From Auanema rhodensis (taxonomy: Eukaryota; Nematoda; Chromadorea; Rhabditida; Rhabditidae), in contig CAXKVF010000075.1 in NCBI GenBank assembly GCA_964057225.1, positions 372,001 through 436,000 on the forward strand: 64,000 nt of DNA. Direction: 5' to 3'. The position numbers and the translations under genes are program-made. The first letter of the stretch is position 1, and each line of letters starts with the position of its first letter. Shown piece after piece: positions 28,089-35,241 of this stretch. The notes under the pieces are model-generated. The model saw nothing but the letters and a program-made list of their open reading frames with translations, was not told the DNA's origin and searched no databases.

Positions 28089-29410
28089 AAAAACAAATTT
28101 TTATTGATATTGGTTCATGGTAACCATGACTTTGAAATTTACGTGAACTTTAATTTATGCTAATTAAATGTACACGTGATGTGCACTTGGTATGTAACTC
28201 GCTTCACGTGAAAGATAAAGAGATGCGGTTTTCAAAATTAGATTCCCCATGTCCATATTAGTCTAAAAACAAATTTTTATTGATATTGGTTCATGGTAAC
28301 CATGACTTTGAAATTTACGTGAACTTTAATTTATGCTAATTAAATGTACACGTGATGTGCACTTGGTATGTAACTCGCTTCACGTGAAAGATAAAGAGAT
28401 GCGGTTTTCAAAATTAGATTCCCCATGTCCATATTAGTCTAAAAACAAATTTTTATTGATATTGCTTCATGGTAACCATGACTTTGAAATTTACGTGAAC
28501 TTTAATTTATGCTAATTAAATGTACACGTGATGTGCACTTGGTATGTAACTCGCTTCACGTGAAAGATAAAGAGATGCGGTTTTCAAAATTAGATTCCCC
28601 ATGACCATATTAGTCTAAAAACAAATTTTTATTGTTATTGCTTCATGGTAACCATGACTTTGAAATTTACGTGAACTTTAATTTATGCTAATTAAATGTA
28701 CACGTGATGTGCACTTGGTATGTAACTCGCTTCACGTGAAAGATGAAGAGATGCGGTTTTCAAAATTAGATTCCCCATGTCCATATTAGTCTAAAAACAA
28801 ATTTTTATTGTTATTGCTTCATGGTAACCATGACTTTGAAATTTACGTGAACTTTAATTTATGCTAATTAAATGTACACGTGATGTGCACTTGGTATGTA
28901 ACTCGCTTCACGTGAAAGATAAAGAGATGCGGTTTTCAAAATTAGATTCCCCATGTCCATATTAGTCTAAAAACAAATTTTTATTGATATTGGTTCATGG
29001 TAACCATGACTTTGACATTTACGTGAACTTTAATTTATGCTAATTAAATGTACACGTGATGTGCACTTGGTATGTAACTCGCTTCACGTGAAAGATAAAG
29101 AGATGCGGTTTTCAAAATTAGATTCCCCATGTCCATATTAGACTAAAAACAAATTTTTATTGATATTGGTGCATGGTAACCATGACTTTGAAATTTACGT
29201 GAACTTTAATTTATGCTAATTAAATGTACACGTGATGTGCACTTGGTATGTAACTCGCTTCACGTGAAAGATAAAGAGATGCGGTTTTCAAAATTAGATT
29301 CCCCATGTCCATATTAGTCTAAAAACAAATTTTTATTGATATTGGTGCATGGTAACCATGACTTTGAAATTTACGTGAACTTTAATTCATGCTAATTAAA
29401 TGTACACGTG
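28089..29410. repeat. C-type satellite passing into A-type, left of the retrotransposon
   Basis: After HOR B ends with ATTCACCATG (28068), the monomers are GGTTC, GGTTC, GCTTC, two TTGTTATTG-GCTTC monomers and GGTTC-GACATT with TAGACTAAAA. This order is typical of block C at 47922-61120. Next come a plain GGTGC monomer and a GGTGC monomer with AATTCATGC, as in HOR A; the retrotransposon interrupts this last one. Confidence 0.8.
29405..29410. repeat. Target-site duplication, left copy
   Basis: CACGTG is the satellite box at monomer position 85-90. It directly adjoins the 3' end of the retrotransposon (TTCGGACG on the plus strand). The matching copy is at 34094-34099. Confidence 0.88.
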
Positions 29411-29913
29411 TTCGGACGTTTATTGTTCAGTATTACAGGTTTTAACGTTAAGTATAGTACGAAAAGATATGCATTAGTTCCATACAATATGAACATAAAG
29501 ATAATAACATAAAAAATTACAAATATCAGTGAAGTATAGTTAGAAAAAGAGTGTTAGGGTTGCAGTTAGCTCATCATACCTATCCGCATATGCATCGTAT
29601 ATGTCAACGTCTCTTTTTTAAGCAGGGGTTTGTTCAGTTTGAGAAACTGACCTCTCTTTAAAAGTTAACCAGGTGCGGTGGAACTTAGAAATAAGTCAAG
29701 CCCGTTCTGGAAGTCAGAGGTAACTAGCACCCGATCCGTATGGCTAATGCCCATAAGATTCAATGGTGAAGTAACAGTGAAAAAAAAAAGTATGGGTAAA
29801 GAGGATAGTTGATCAAATGACACATAGACGAAGATAATAGAAGAGTTGCAATAACCCAAATAGTACAGAGCAAGTAAAAGAAACAATTGAAATAAACATG
29901 ATTAATATTAATA
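29411..29913 (-). other. Retrotransposon 3' UTR
   Basis: This 503-nt noncoding stretch follows the ORF2 stop. The element's terminal bases on its own strand read AATAAACGTCCGAA, with no A-tail and no terminal microsatellite. A 10-bp palindrome TTAACGTTAA lies at 29442-29451, and a run CATATGCATCGTATATG at 29586-29602 could also fold. In elements without poly(A), the RT usually recognises such 3' UTR structure; that is inferred here. Short ORFs in this stretch have no support. Confidence 0.8.
29419..29424 (-). terminator. Polyadenylation signal AATAAA of the retrotransposon
   Basis: TTTATT on the plus strand reads AATAAA on the element strand. It lies 8 nt before the element's end. It may be a processing signal or only part of the conserved 3' terminus, as the usual cleavage site 10-30 nt downstream would fall in flanking satellite. 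Confidence 0.4.
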
Positions 29914-32748
29914 TTAATCTAAAAGGAAAATACTCAAATGTTTTCGAAAGCTGCTGATTCTTTCTAGACAAACAATGTTGTTTGGAATTGAGTTCCATGT
30001 ATTGATGGCTCGATATTCGATGCCTTTTCTGGACTGAGTTTTCCTTAGATTAGGAAATTCAATAGTCCATGGATGCCGTCTAAGACTATGAGAGTGGTTT
30101 CTGAGTGAAAAAAGATTATCTGTAATAGTTGATTTAATTTGTTTGAAATAAAAAAGCAAATCAAAAATTTGTCTTCTGAAAGCTAGTTCTTCACTCCCTA
30201 AGAAAGAGAGTTGATCTTTGTATTTTAAGTTCAAACCAGATCGCATGAAAACAGCACGCAAAAATTTTTTTTGTACGTTTTCTAAGCGTGTTTTGCATCT
30301 ATTATCTTGCGGAGACCAGATAATAGAAGCATATTCAAGTATTGGTCTTATATAGCAGCAGAAAAGTTTGAACATCAAGACTGGTGATCTTGAATAAAAG
30401 CATCTGAGAATTATGCGGCATTTTCTCGCTGCATCGTTGGTTATCTTATCTATATGTTTATCAAACATAAGATTGTGTTCGGTTAGAACACCCAGGTCTT
30501 TATAGCTTTGAACGTTAGTAAGAATAATGTCACCAAACATAAATTTTTGGACTTCAGAATTTTTTTTACTTGGAACCACCATGATTTTTGATTTGGAGGT
30601 GTTAACGCTCATACCGTTTTGTTGACACCATACTTTCAACTGATTGAGAGCACATTGTAAACTAACCGGATTTTTGCTGTAAATTTTAAGATCATCAGCA
30701 TAAAGAACAGAATTGACATCGCTGGGAAATTCTGATGTGATGTCGTTGATATAAAAGAGGAATAGGAGAGGACCGAGAACAGTGCCTTGAGGAACTCCAC
30801 AAGTAAGTGGTTTAGATGGAGATAGTGCTTTTTTGATAAGAACAGAAAAGGATCTACCAGAAATAAAACTTGTAAGAAAAGAGTGAAGAGAACCTTTGAT
30901 ACCCATGGAGTTGAGTTTATGTGAGAGGACGGCATGATTTATTAAATCGAATGCTTTTGAGAAGTCAATGAAAGCAACAAAAACTGTATCGTTGCAGTCG
31001 AGAGAAGATCTCCAACTTACGTGACTGTCTAGGATGGCAGAAACAGTATTCCTATTAGGAAGAAAGGCATGTTGATAGTTAGGAATGGAGCCAGAAGATA
31101 TGCCAAATGTAAGAAGAGGAGTGCGAACAAGACGTTCAAACACTTTAGAGAGGCTAGAAGTGAGAGAGATTGGTCGATAGTTTTCTGGATTTTTAGTGAC
31201 ACCAGATTTGAAGACAGGGCGGATCCAGGCCACTTTCCAATCAGGAGGGCAGGTTGAACTAACAAGAAGGTTGTGAAAGATGAAAGCTAATGGATTAGCT
31301 AGAGGAGCAGCACATTGTTTAAGAAAGTAGTACGGAATACCGTCTGGAGATGTGGATACCCTAAGTGGAAGATGATAGAGTGTTTTATATACAATTTCAG
31401 ATGATATATCAACAAAGTCGATATAGGAGCCGGAACTGGTAGAAGTAGAGCTATAAGTAGGTTGAGATGTTAAAAAGAGAGGGTTAACAGTAAAAACGTT
31501 GGAAAAAACGGAGGCCTTGTCAGCATCCGAAGAAACTGTTTGTTGATTAATGGTGAGGTTTGGGACGTCCGATGAATTGCCACCTAACCGTTCTCTACAG
31601 AAGCGATGGAAAAGTCTGGGATTTCTGGAATTAGCAATGCGTTCTTCTTCTAATGCATACTTGCGTTTTGTGAGTCTATCGAGAGCAGCACAGAGTTTCT
31701 TACGGCGAATTTCGTCAGATGGGTATAGAGAGCAACTAAGCTTTTTAATTTGGTTGTGAAGTTTTTTGATTTCACGATCCAGCTTTTTGTTTTTCTTAGG
31801 TTGTTTTTTAGGAACATAAGAAGATATTACAGAACGAAGAATAGCGACAAACTTAGAATATGATTGTAGTGGAGTTAAACCTGAAAGTTCAGAACAGAAA
31901 TCCATATTGGCTAGTAGTTTGTTGATCATTTCATAGTCAGCTAAGAGAAAATTGTTCTCTGGTACCAATGAAGGCGGTGAATTTTCAGTATGATTGACAT
32001 TATGTGAACTGGAATCCTTAAAGTCTAACGAAATAAGAAAAACGAGAGAAAAATGATCCGATGTCCCTAACGGACTAGATCGACAAATGCCGTTGACACT
32101 GTGGGTTTGGTTTGTGATGATATAATCAAGAATATGATCGCCTCTAGTGGGAAATCTGACCAACTGCTTAGCACAATTGTCATGGAGGAAACGGAGAAGA
32201 GCTCTACTTGATGGAGAGGGTTTTAAACAAGAGCTGCGACCCCAGTCTATTTTTGGAAAATTAAGATCACCTGTAAGAAAAAAAGAGCGATTGACAATGT
32301 GGCTCTCAATATCCGAAAGATATTCAGAAAAGTCGGCGTGAGTTGATGAAGGAGAGCGGTAGCAAATAGAGAAAACAGCATTTAATGAAGTTATTACAAT
32401 ATTTAAAAATTGGACAGAAGATAGATGAGAGGAACAAGAGACAAGACGGAAGTTAATGTGTTTTTTAATGAAAAGAAGTACACCACCTCCACGAGAAGTA
32501 CATCTATCAGCTCTAAGGATACTGTAGGTGTCTCTCAGTGGTAATAGGTCAGTGTTAAACTGAGAATGAAGCCAGGTTTCTGATATAGCAACTATATCAG
32601 GGGAGTCAGACAAAAGAACGATTGGGAGTAGATGTAATTTGTTAAGAATAGAGCGGGCATTGTAACAGTGAACAGAAAGATTAGAAATGATTAATGAGCT
32701 AGATTGGGTATTGACAGAAACATTGTTAACGAAAGGACAGGTTATCAT
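29914..32748 (-). CDS. ORF2 protein: AP endonuclease and reverse transcriptase of a non-LTR retrotransposon
   Basis: This 944-residue protein nicks target DNA and copies the element RNA at the nick. The N-terminal third is an APE-type endonuclease: N30 in HCYNARS, E57 in ISETWL, YRSPSS at 130, GDLN at 160-163, D208 in HILDYI, and SDH at 230-232. A basic linker spans about 314-372. The reverse transcriptase occupies about 500-790: NYRPISL at 523, FIDFSKAFD at 593-601 (motif A), GVPQG at 651-655 (motif B), YADD at 683-686 (catalytic motif C) and DLGV at 751. The C-terminal part has RPILEYASIIWSP at 801, a signature of CR1/L2/Jockey-type elements; there is no RNase H domain. All expected catalytic residues are present and no stop or frameshift is seen. 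ATG at 32748 overlaps the end of ORF1 by 23 nt in another frame. An in-frame TAG at 32772-32770 excludes an earlier start. Confidence 0.96.
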   Translation of the reverse strand: MITCPFVNNVSVNTQSSSLIISNLSVHCYNARSILNKLHLLPIVLLSDSPDIVAISETWLHSQFNTDLLPLRDTYSILRADRCTSRGGGVLLFIKKHINFRLVSCSSHLSSVQFLNIVITSLNAVFSICYRSPSSTHADFSEYLSDIESHIVNRSFFLTGDLNFPKIDWGRSSCLKPSPSSRALLRFLHDNCAKQLVRFPTRGDHILDYIITNQTHSVNGICRSSPLGTSDHFSLVFLISLDFKDSSSHNVNHTENSPPSLVPENNFLLADYEMINKLLANMDFCSELSGLTPLQSYSKFVAILRSVISSYVPKKQPKKNKKLDREIKKLHNQIKKLSCSLYPSDEIRRKKLCAALDRLTKRKYALEEERIANSRNPRLFHRFCRERLGGNSSDVPNLTINQQTVSSDADKASVFSNVFTVNPLFLTSQPTYSSTSTSSGSYIDFVDISSEIVYKTLYHLPLRVSTSPDGIPYYFLKQCAAPLANPLAFIFHNLLVSSTCPPDWKVAWIRPVFKSGVTKNPENYRPISLTSSLSKVFERLVRTPLLTFGISSGSIPNYQHAFLPNRNTVSAILDSHVSWRSSLDCNDTVFVAFIDFSKAFDLINHAVLSHKLNSMGIKGSLHSFLTSFISGRSFSVLIKKALSPSKPLTCGVPQGTVLGPLLFLFYINDITSEFPSDVNSVLYADDLKIYSKNPVSLQCALNQLKVWCQQNGMSVNTSKSKIMVVPSKKNSEVQKFMFGDIILTNVQSYKDLGVLTEHNLMFDKHIDKITNDAARKCRIILRCFYSRSPVLMFKLFCCYIRPILEYASIIWSPQDNRCKTRLENVQKKFLRAVFMRSGLNLKYKDQLSFLGSEELAFRRQIFDLLFYFKQIKSTITDNLFSLRNHSHSLRRHPWTIEFPNLRKTQSRKGIEYRAINTWNSIPNNIVCLERISSFRKHLSIFLLD

Positions 32749-33799
32749 GCGTAAGAGACAAAGAGGTTGCTAGAGGGCTACTTGTAGATCTGGCAATAGG
32801 TCCAGTTGGTTCAATGGTACTAGACTTGGCATTACGGGGTGGATTTTTCCGTCTTCTAGGACTAATGGAAAGCATTTTATTCTTGGAGACTGGTTTTTGC
32901 CTTTCCTTAGACCGACTGGATCTGCCTGATTTACAAGGAGGACTAGAAACAACGTCTAATGTGGTTAATGAAACAGGACAATTGTGGGTATTATAAGAAG
33001 TTTTAGAAATTGGACCGTTGGAATTAGTAGCTATGATGTTAGTGGTAGGGGATAGGGTGGTGATCGGTTTACGAGAAACTTCTATCAGTTTGAGATCGCG
33101 TACAAGAAAAACGCTTTTAAGATTGTTTTCATTTTTAATTTTAGCTTCGGCGCGTAAACTTTTTTCTAGTTCAATTTCAAAAGGAAGGTAGTCGCGGCGT
33201 AGGAATGTTTTGGAAAGAGTAATGAAGCACTTAGATTTGTTAGCTTTGATAACCTCGATAGTTCTATCTCGTAAATCGATGGAGGGACAAGTAATAATTA
33301 GGGGACCAGGAAAGTTTGATTTGAGAGTAGAGCGTGCAATTGTGATTTGGTTGCTATCGATAAGAGAAGACAAAGTACTATCATTGGACTTCTTGACGAT
33401 GAGTTTCAATAATGAAAGTGGATCGTTTGGAAATTCATCTGAAGTCAAAGGTACGCGAAACCAGAGAGCCCGGTTACTGCGGTAAGAGTATTTTGTCTCC
33501 TCTGATCTCAATTTTTGTAGCTGGCATGCAACATTTAATTGGGAAGATGATGCAATAGAAACGGAATTACAGTGAGGAGATGGTTGAGAAAAACTGGCAA
33601 GCTTCTGCTCTAACTTTTCCAAACGAGATTTGAAATCCGTTTCGATAAAGTTCAAGCGAGCCTCGTGAGAACTGACTTTGATTTTCATACAATTAAGCTC
33701 ATTTTTTATATCGCTTGAAAGTTTAGCAAATGAGCATTCAAGTGATTTGGAAAATGTTTCGAGAGCACTTGTAAGAAAATCATTGGTCACAAAAGACAT
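32726..33799 (-). CDS. ORF1 protein: coiled-coil, probable RNA-binding chaperone of the retrotransposon
   Basis: This 357-residue protein lies upstream of ORF2. ORF1 proteins of LINEs bind element RNA and form the ribonucleoprotein. Residues about 8-72 have heptad-like spacing with charged residues (around SRLEKLEQKLASF) and suggest a coiled coil. Residues about 108-240 look like a compact alpha/beta RNA-binding region ending in a helix with LRAEAKIKNENN, reminiscent of LINE ORF1 C-terminal domains. Residues 280-345 are rich in Ser, Pro, Arg and Lys (SPRRRKNPPRNAK), fitting nucleic-acid binding or nuclear targeting. No CCHC zinc knuckle is seen. I chose ATG 33799, which has A at -3. An in-frame ATG at 33943 would add 48 residues, but most are Phe/Leu encoded by the low-complexity T-rich tract. 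The family assignment is by position and general features, not by a diagnostic motif. Confidence 0.82.
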   Translation of the reverse strand: MSFVTNDFLTSALETFSKSLECSFAKLSSDIKNELNCMKIKVSSHEARLNFIETDFKSRLEKLEQKLASFSQPSPHCNSVSIASSSQLNVACQLQKLRSEETKYSYRSNRALWFRVPLTSDEFPNDPLSLLKLIVKKSNDSTLSSLIDSNQITIARSTLKSNFPGPLIITCPSIDLRDRTIEVIKANKSKCFITLSKTFLRRDYLPFEIELEKSLRAEAKIKNENNLKSVFLVRDLKLIEVSRKPITTLSPTTNIIATNSNGPISKTSYNTHNCPVSLTTLDVVSSPPCKSGRSSRSKERQKPVSKNKMLSISPRRRKNPPRNAKSSTIEPTGPIARSTSSPLATSLSLTHDNLSFR

Positions 33800-33827
33800 A
33801 ATGAAACAATATAAAGAGAGGTGAGAG

Positions 33828-33870
33828 AAAAAAAAAAAAAAAAAAATAAATAAATAAATAAATAAATAAA
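33828..33870. repeat. A19 run followed by (TAAA)6 microsatellite
   Basis: On the plus strand, 19 consecutive A at 33828-33846 are followed by six TAAA units at 33847-33870. More A-rich sequence runs to about 33915. On the element strand this is a T-rich leader just upstream of the ORF1 start. It is prone to length errors in replication and sequencing. Confidence 0.95.
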
Positions 33871-34020
33871 GTGAAGATAAATAAAAAGAAGAGAAAAAAA
33901 AAAAGAACGAGAGAAAAAGTGAGCGTACCTTGAAAAAAACCAATCCGACGAATAAAATCCAGACAGATACGGCTGAAGACGGCAGGAACGAACAGAGCAG
34001 AGCAGGGGATCACCTTCCGT

Positions 34021-34083
34021 GGCCAGGAAACTAGGTCAACTGAGGCCAGGAAACTAGGTCAACTGCCAGGAAACTAGGTCGAG
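34021..34083 (-). promoter_or_regulatory. Tandem repeats in the 5' UTR, candidate internal promoter
   Basis: Three copies of CCAGGAAACTAGGTC occur at 34023, 34046 and 34066, with unit lengths of 23 and 20 bp. The first two are followed by AACTG. On the element strand, TCAGTT at 34043-34038 fits an arthropod-like initiator (TCAKTY). Repeated 5' units act as promoters in some LINEs; here this is inference from position. Confidence 0.4.
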
Positions 34084-34093
34084 GTGTGTGTGT
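34084..34093. repeat. (GT)5 at the 5' junction of the retrotransposon
   Basis: GTGTGTGTGT lies between the last 5' UTR repeat and the target-site duplication. It may be the true 5' end of the element or bases added when reverse transcription finished at the target. Confidence 0.6.
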
Positions 34094-34099
34094 CACGTG
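34094..34099. repeat. Target-site duplication, right copy
   Basis: CACGTG repeats the left copy at 29405-29410 and leads straight into normal satellite (ATGTGCACTTGG). The bases before the two copies differ (A on the left, T on the right), so the duplication is exactly 6 bp. Confidence 0.88.
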
Positions 34100-35241
34100 A
34101 TGTGCACTTGGTATGTAACTCGCTTCACGTGAAAGATAAAGAGATGCGGTTTTCAAAATTAGATTCCCCATGTCCATATTAGTCTAAAAACAAATTTTTA
34201 TTGATATTGGTGCATGGTAACCATGACTTTGAAATTTACGTGAACTTTAATTTATGCTAATTAAATGTACACGTGATGTGCACTTGGTATGTAACTCGCT
34301 TCACGTGAAAGATAAAGAGACGCGGTTTTCAAAATTAGATTCCCCATGTCCATATTAGTCTAAAAACAAATTTTTATTGATATTGGTGCATGGTAACCAT
34401 GACTTTGAAATTTACGTGAACTTTAATTTATGCTAATTAAATGTACACGTGATGTGCACTTGGTATGTAACTCGCTTCACGTGAAAGATAAAGAGATGCG
34501 GTTTTCAAAATTAGATTCCCCATGTCCATATTAGTCTAAAAACAAATTTTTATTGATATTGGTGCATGGTAACCATGACTTTGAAATTTACGTGAACTTT
34601 AATTTATGCAAATTAAATGTACACGTGATGTGCACTTGGTATGTAACTCGCTTCACGTGAAAGATAAAGAGATGCGGTTTTCAAAATTAGATTCCCCATG
34701 TCCATAATAGTCTAAAAACAAATTTTTATTGATATTGGTTCATGGTAACCATGACTTTGAAATTTACGTGAACTTTAATTCATGCTAATTAAATGTACAC
34801 GTGATGTGCACTTGGTATGTAACTCGCTTCACGTGAAAGATAAAGAGATGCGGTTTTCACAATTAGATTCCCCATGTCCATATTAGTCTAAAAACAAATT
34901 TTTATTGATATTGGTGCATGGTAACCATGACTTTGAAATTTACGTGAACTTTAATTTATGCTAATTAAATGTACACGTGATGTGCACTTGGTATGTAACT
35001 CGCTTCACGTGAAAGATAAAGAGATGCGGTTTTCAAAATTAGATTCCCCATGTCCATATTAGTCTAAAAACAAATTTTTATTGATATTGGTGCATGGTAA
35101 CCATGACTTTGAAATTTACGTGAACTTTAATTTATGCTAATTAAATGTACACGTGATGTGCACTTGGTATGTAACTCGCTTCACGTGAAAGATAAAGAGA
35201 TGCGGTTTTCAAAATTAAATTCCCCATGTCCATATTAGTCT
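34100..35241. repeat. A-type satellite right of the retrotransposon
   Basis: The rest of the broken monomer is followed by three GGTGC monomers, then CATAATAG and a GGTTC monomer with AATTCATGC and CACAATTAG (34714-34889), then plain GGTGC monomers. This is the order found in HOR A after its AATTCATGC monomer (for example 5457-6330), so the HOR register is continuous across the insertion. Confidence 0.85.

Larger units (their letters stand above)
1..29410. repeat. 176-bp satellite array, left arm
   Basis: Head-to-tail array of a 176-bp AT-rich monomer, taken here to start at AAAAAC (position 1). The first copy has 57 G/C of 176. About 166.5 monomers are present, all in the same orientation. 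The length is exact: the CACGTG box at monomer position 85 recurs at 29405, which equals 85 + 166x176 + 13x8, so the only net length changes are thirteen copies of one 8-bp duplication. Monomers differ at a small set of recurring sites, for example GGTGCATGG / GGTTCATGG / GCTTCATGG near position 25, and AATTTATGC / AATTCATGC near 65. Monomer length is in the usual nucleosome-scale range of centromeric satellites. I see no open reading frame of note. The array continues beyond the left edge of the window. Confidence 0.99.
29411..34093 (-). mobile_element. Full-length non-LTR (LINE) retrotransposon, CR1/L2/Jockey type
   Basis: A 4,683-bp insertion breaks the satellite at monomer position 90, and the satellite resumes at position 85, giving a perfect 6-bp target-site duplication. 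The element lies on the minus strand. In order it has a 5' UTR with short tandem repeats, ORF1 (357 aa), ORF2 (944 aa, AP-endonuclease plus reverse transcriptase) and a 503-nt 3' UTR with AATAAA close to the end. There are no LTRs, integrase, RNase H or poly(A) tail. Such elements insert by target-primed reverse transcription. Both ORFs are uninterrupted, so the copy may be recent and possibly able to move. The exact clade needs a phylogeny; the arrangement and motifs suit CR1, L2 or Jockey lineages better than L1, R2 or RTE. Confidence 0.95.
33800..34093 (-). other. Retrotransposon 5' UTR
   Basis: This 294-nt leader, read from 34093 leftwards, has a short (AC)n start, three tandem repeats (34021-34083), about 80 nt of ordinary sequence and then a long T-rich tract on the element strand (33828-33915). 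An in-frame upstream ATG at 33943 leads into that tract. LINEs carry an internal promoter in this region; the repeats are the best candidate. Confidence 0.75.

Noticed and set aside
1-29410. Regular repeats resembling a CRISPR array
   Set aside because: The repeat is 176 bp with no unique spacers, and the context is a eukaryotic retrotransposon. It is a satellite.
29665-29998. Small minus-strand ORFs at 29665-29886 and 29813-29998
   Set aside because: They lie in the LINE 3' UTR and the end of ORF2 in other frames, with no recognisable domain or start context.
30636-31265. Minus-strand ORFs at 30636-30935 and 31029-31265
   Set aside because: These are frame shadows within the intact reverse transcriptase region of ORF2.
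31069-33485. Plus-strand ORFs of 60-91 residues inside the element
   Set aside because: They are antisense to the well-supported ORF1 and ORF2, and nothing in their translations suggests a real protein.
33800-34013. ORF1 extended to ATG 33943, or a 77-residue ORF at 33780-34013
   Set aside because: Both are mostly Phe/Leu/Ile from the low-complexity T-rich tract; the start at 33799 gives a normal ORF1 with a better context.
29411-34093. LTR retrotransposon or endogenous retrovirus
   Set aside because: There are no terminal repeats, protease, integrase or RNase H. The APE endonuclease and YADD reverse transcriptase in one ORF are typical of LINEs.
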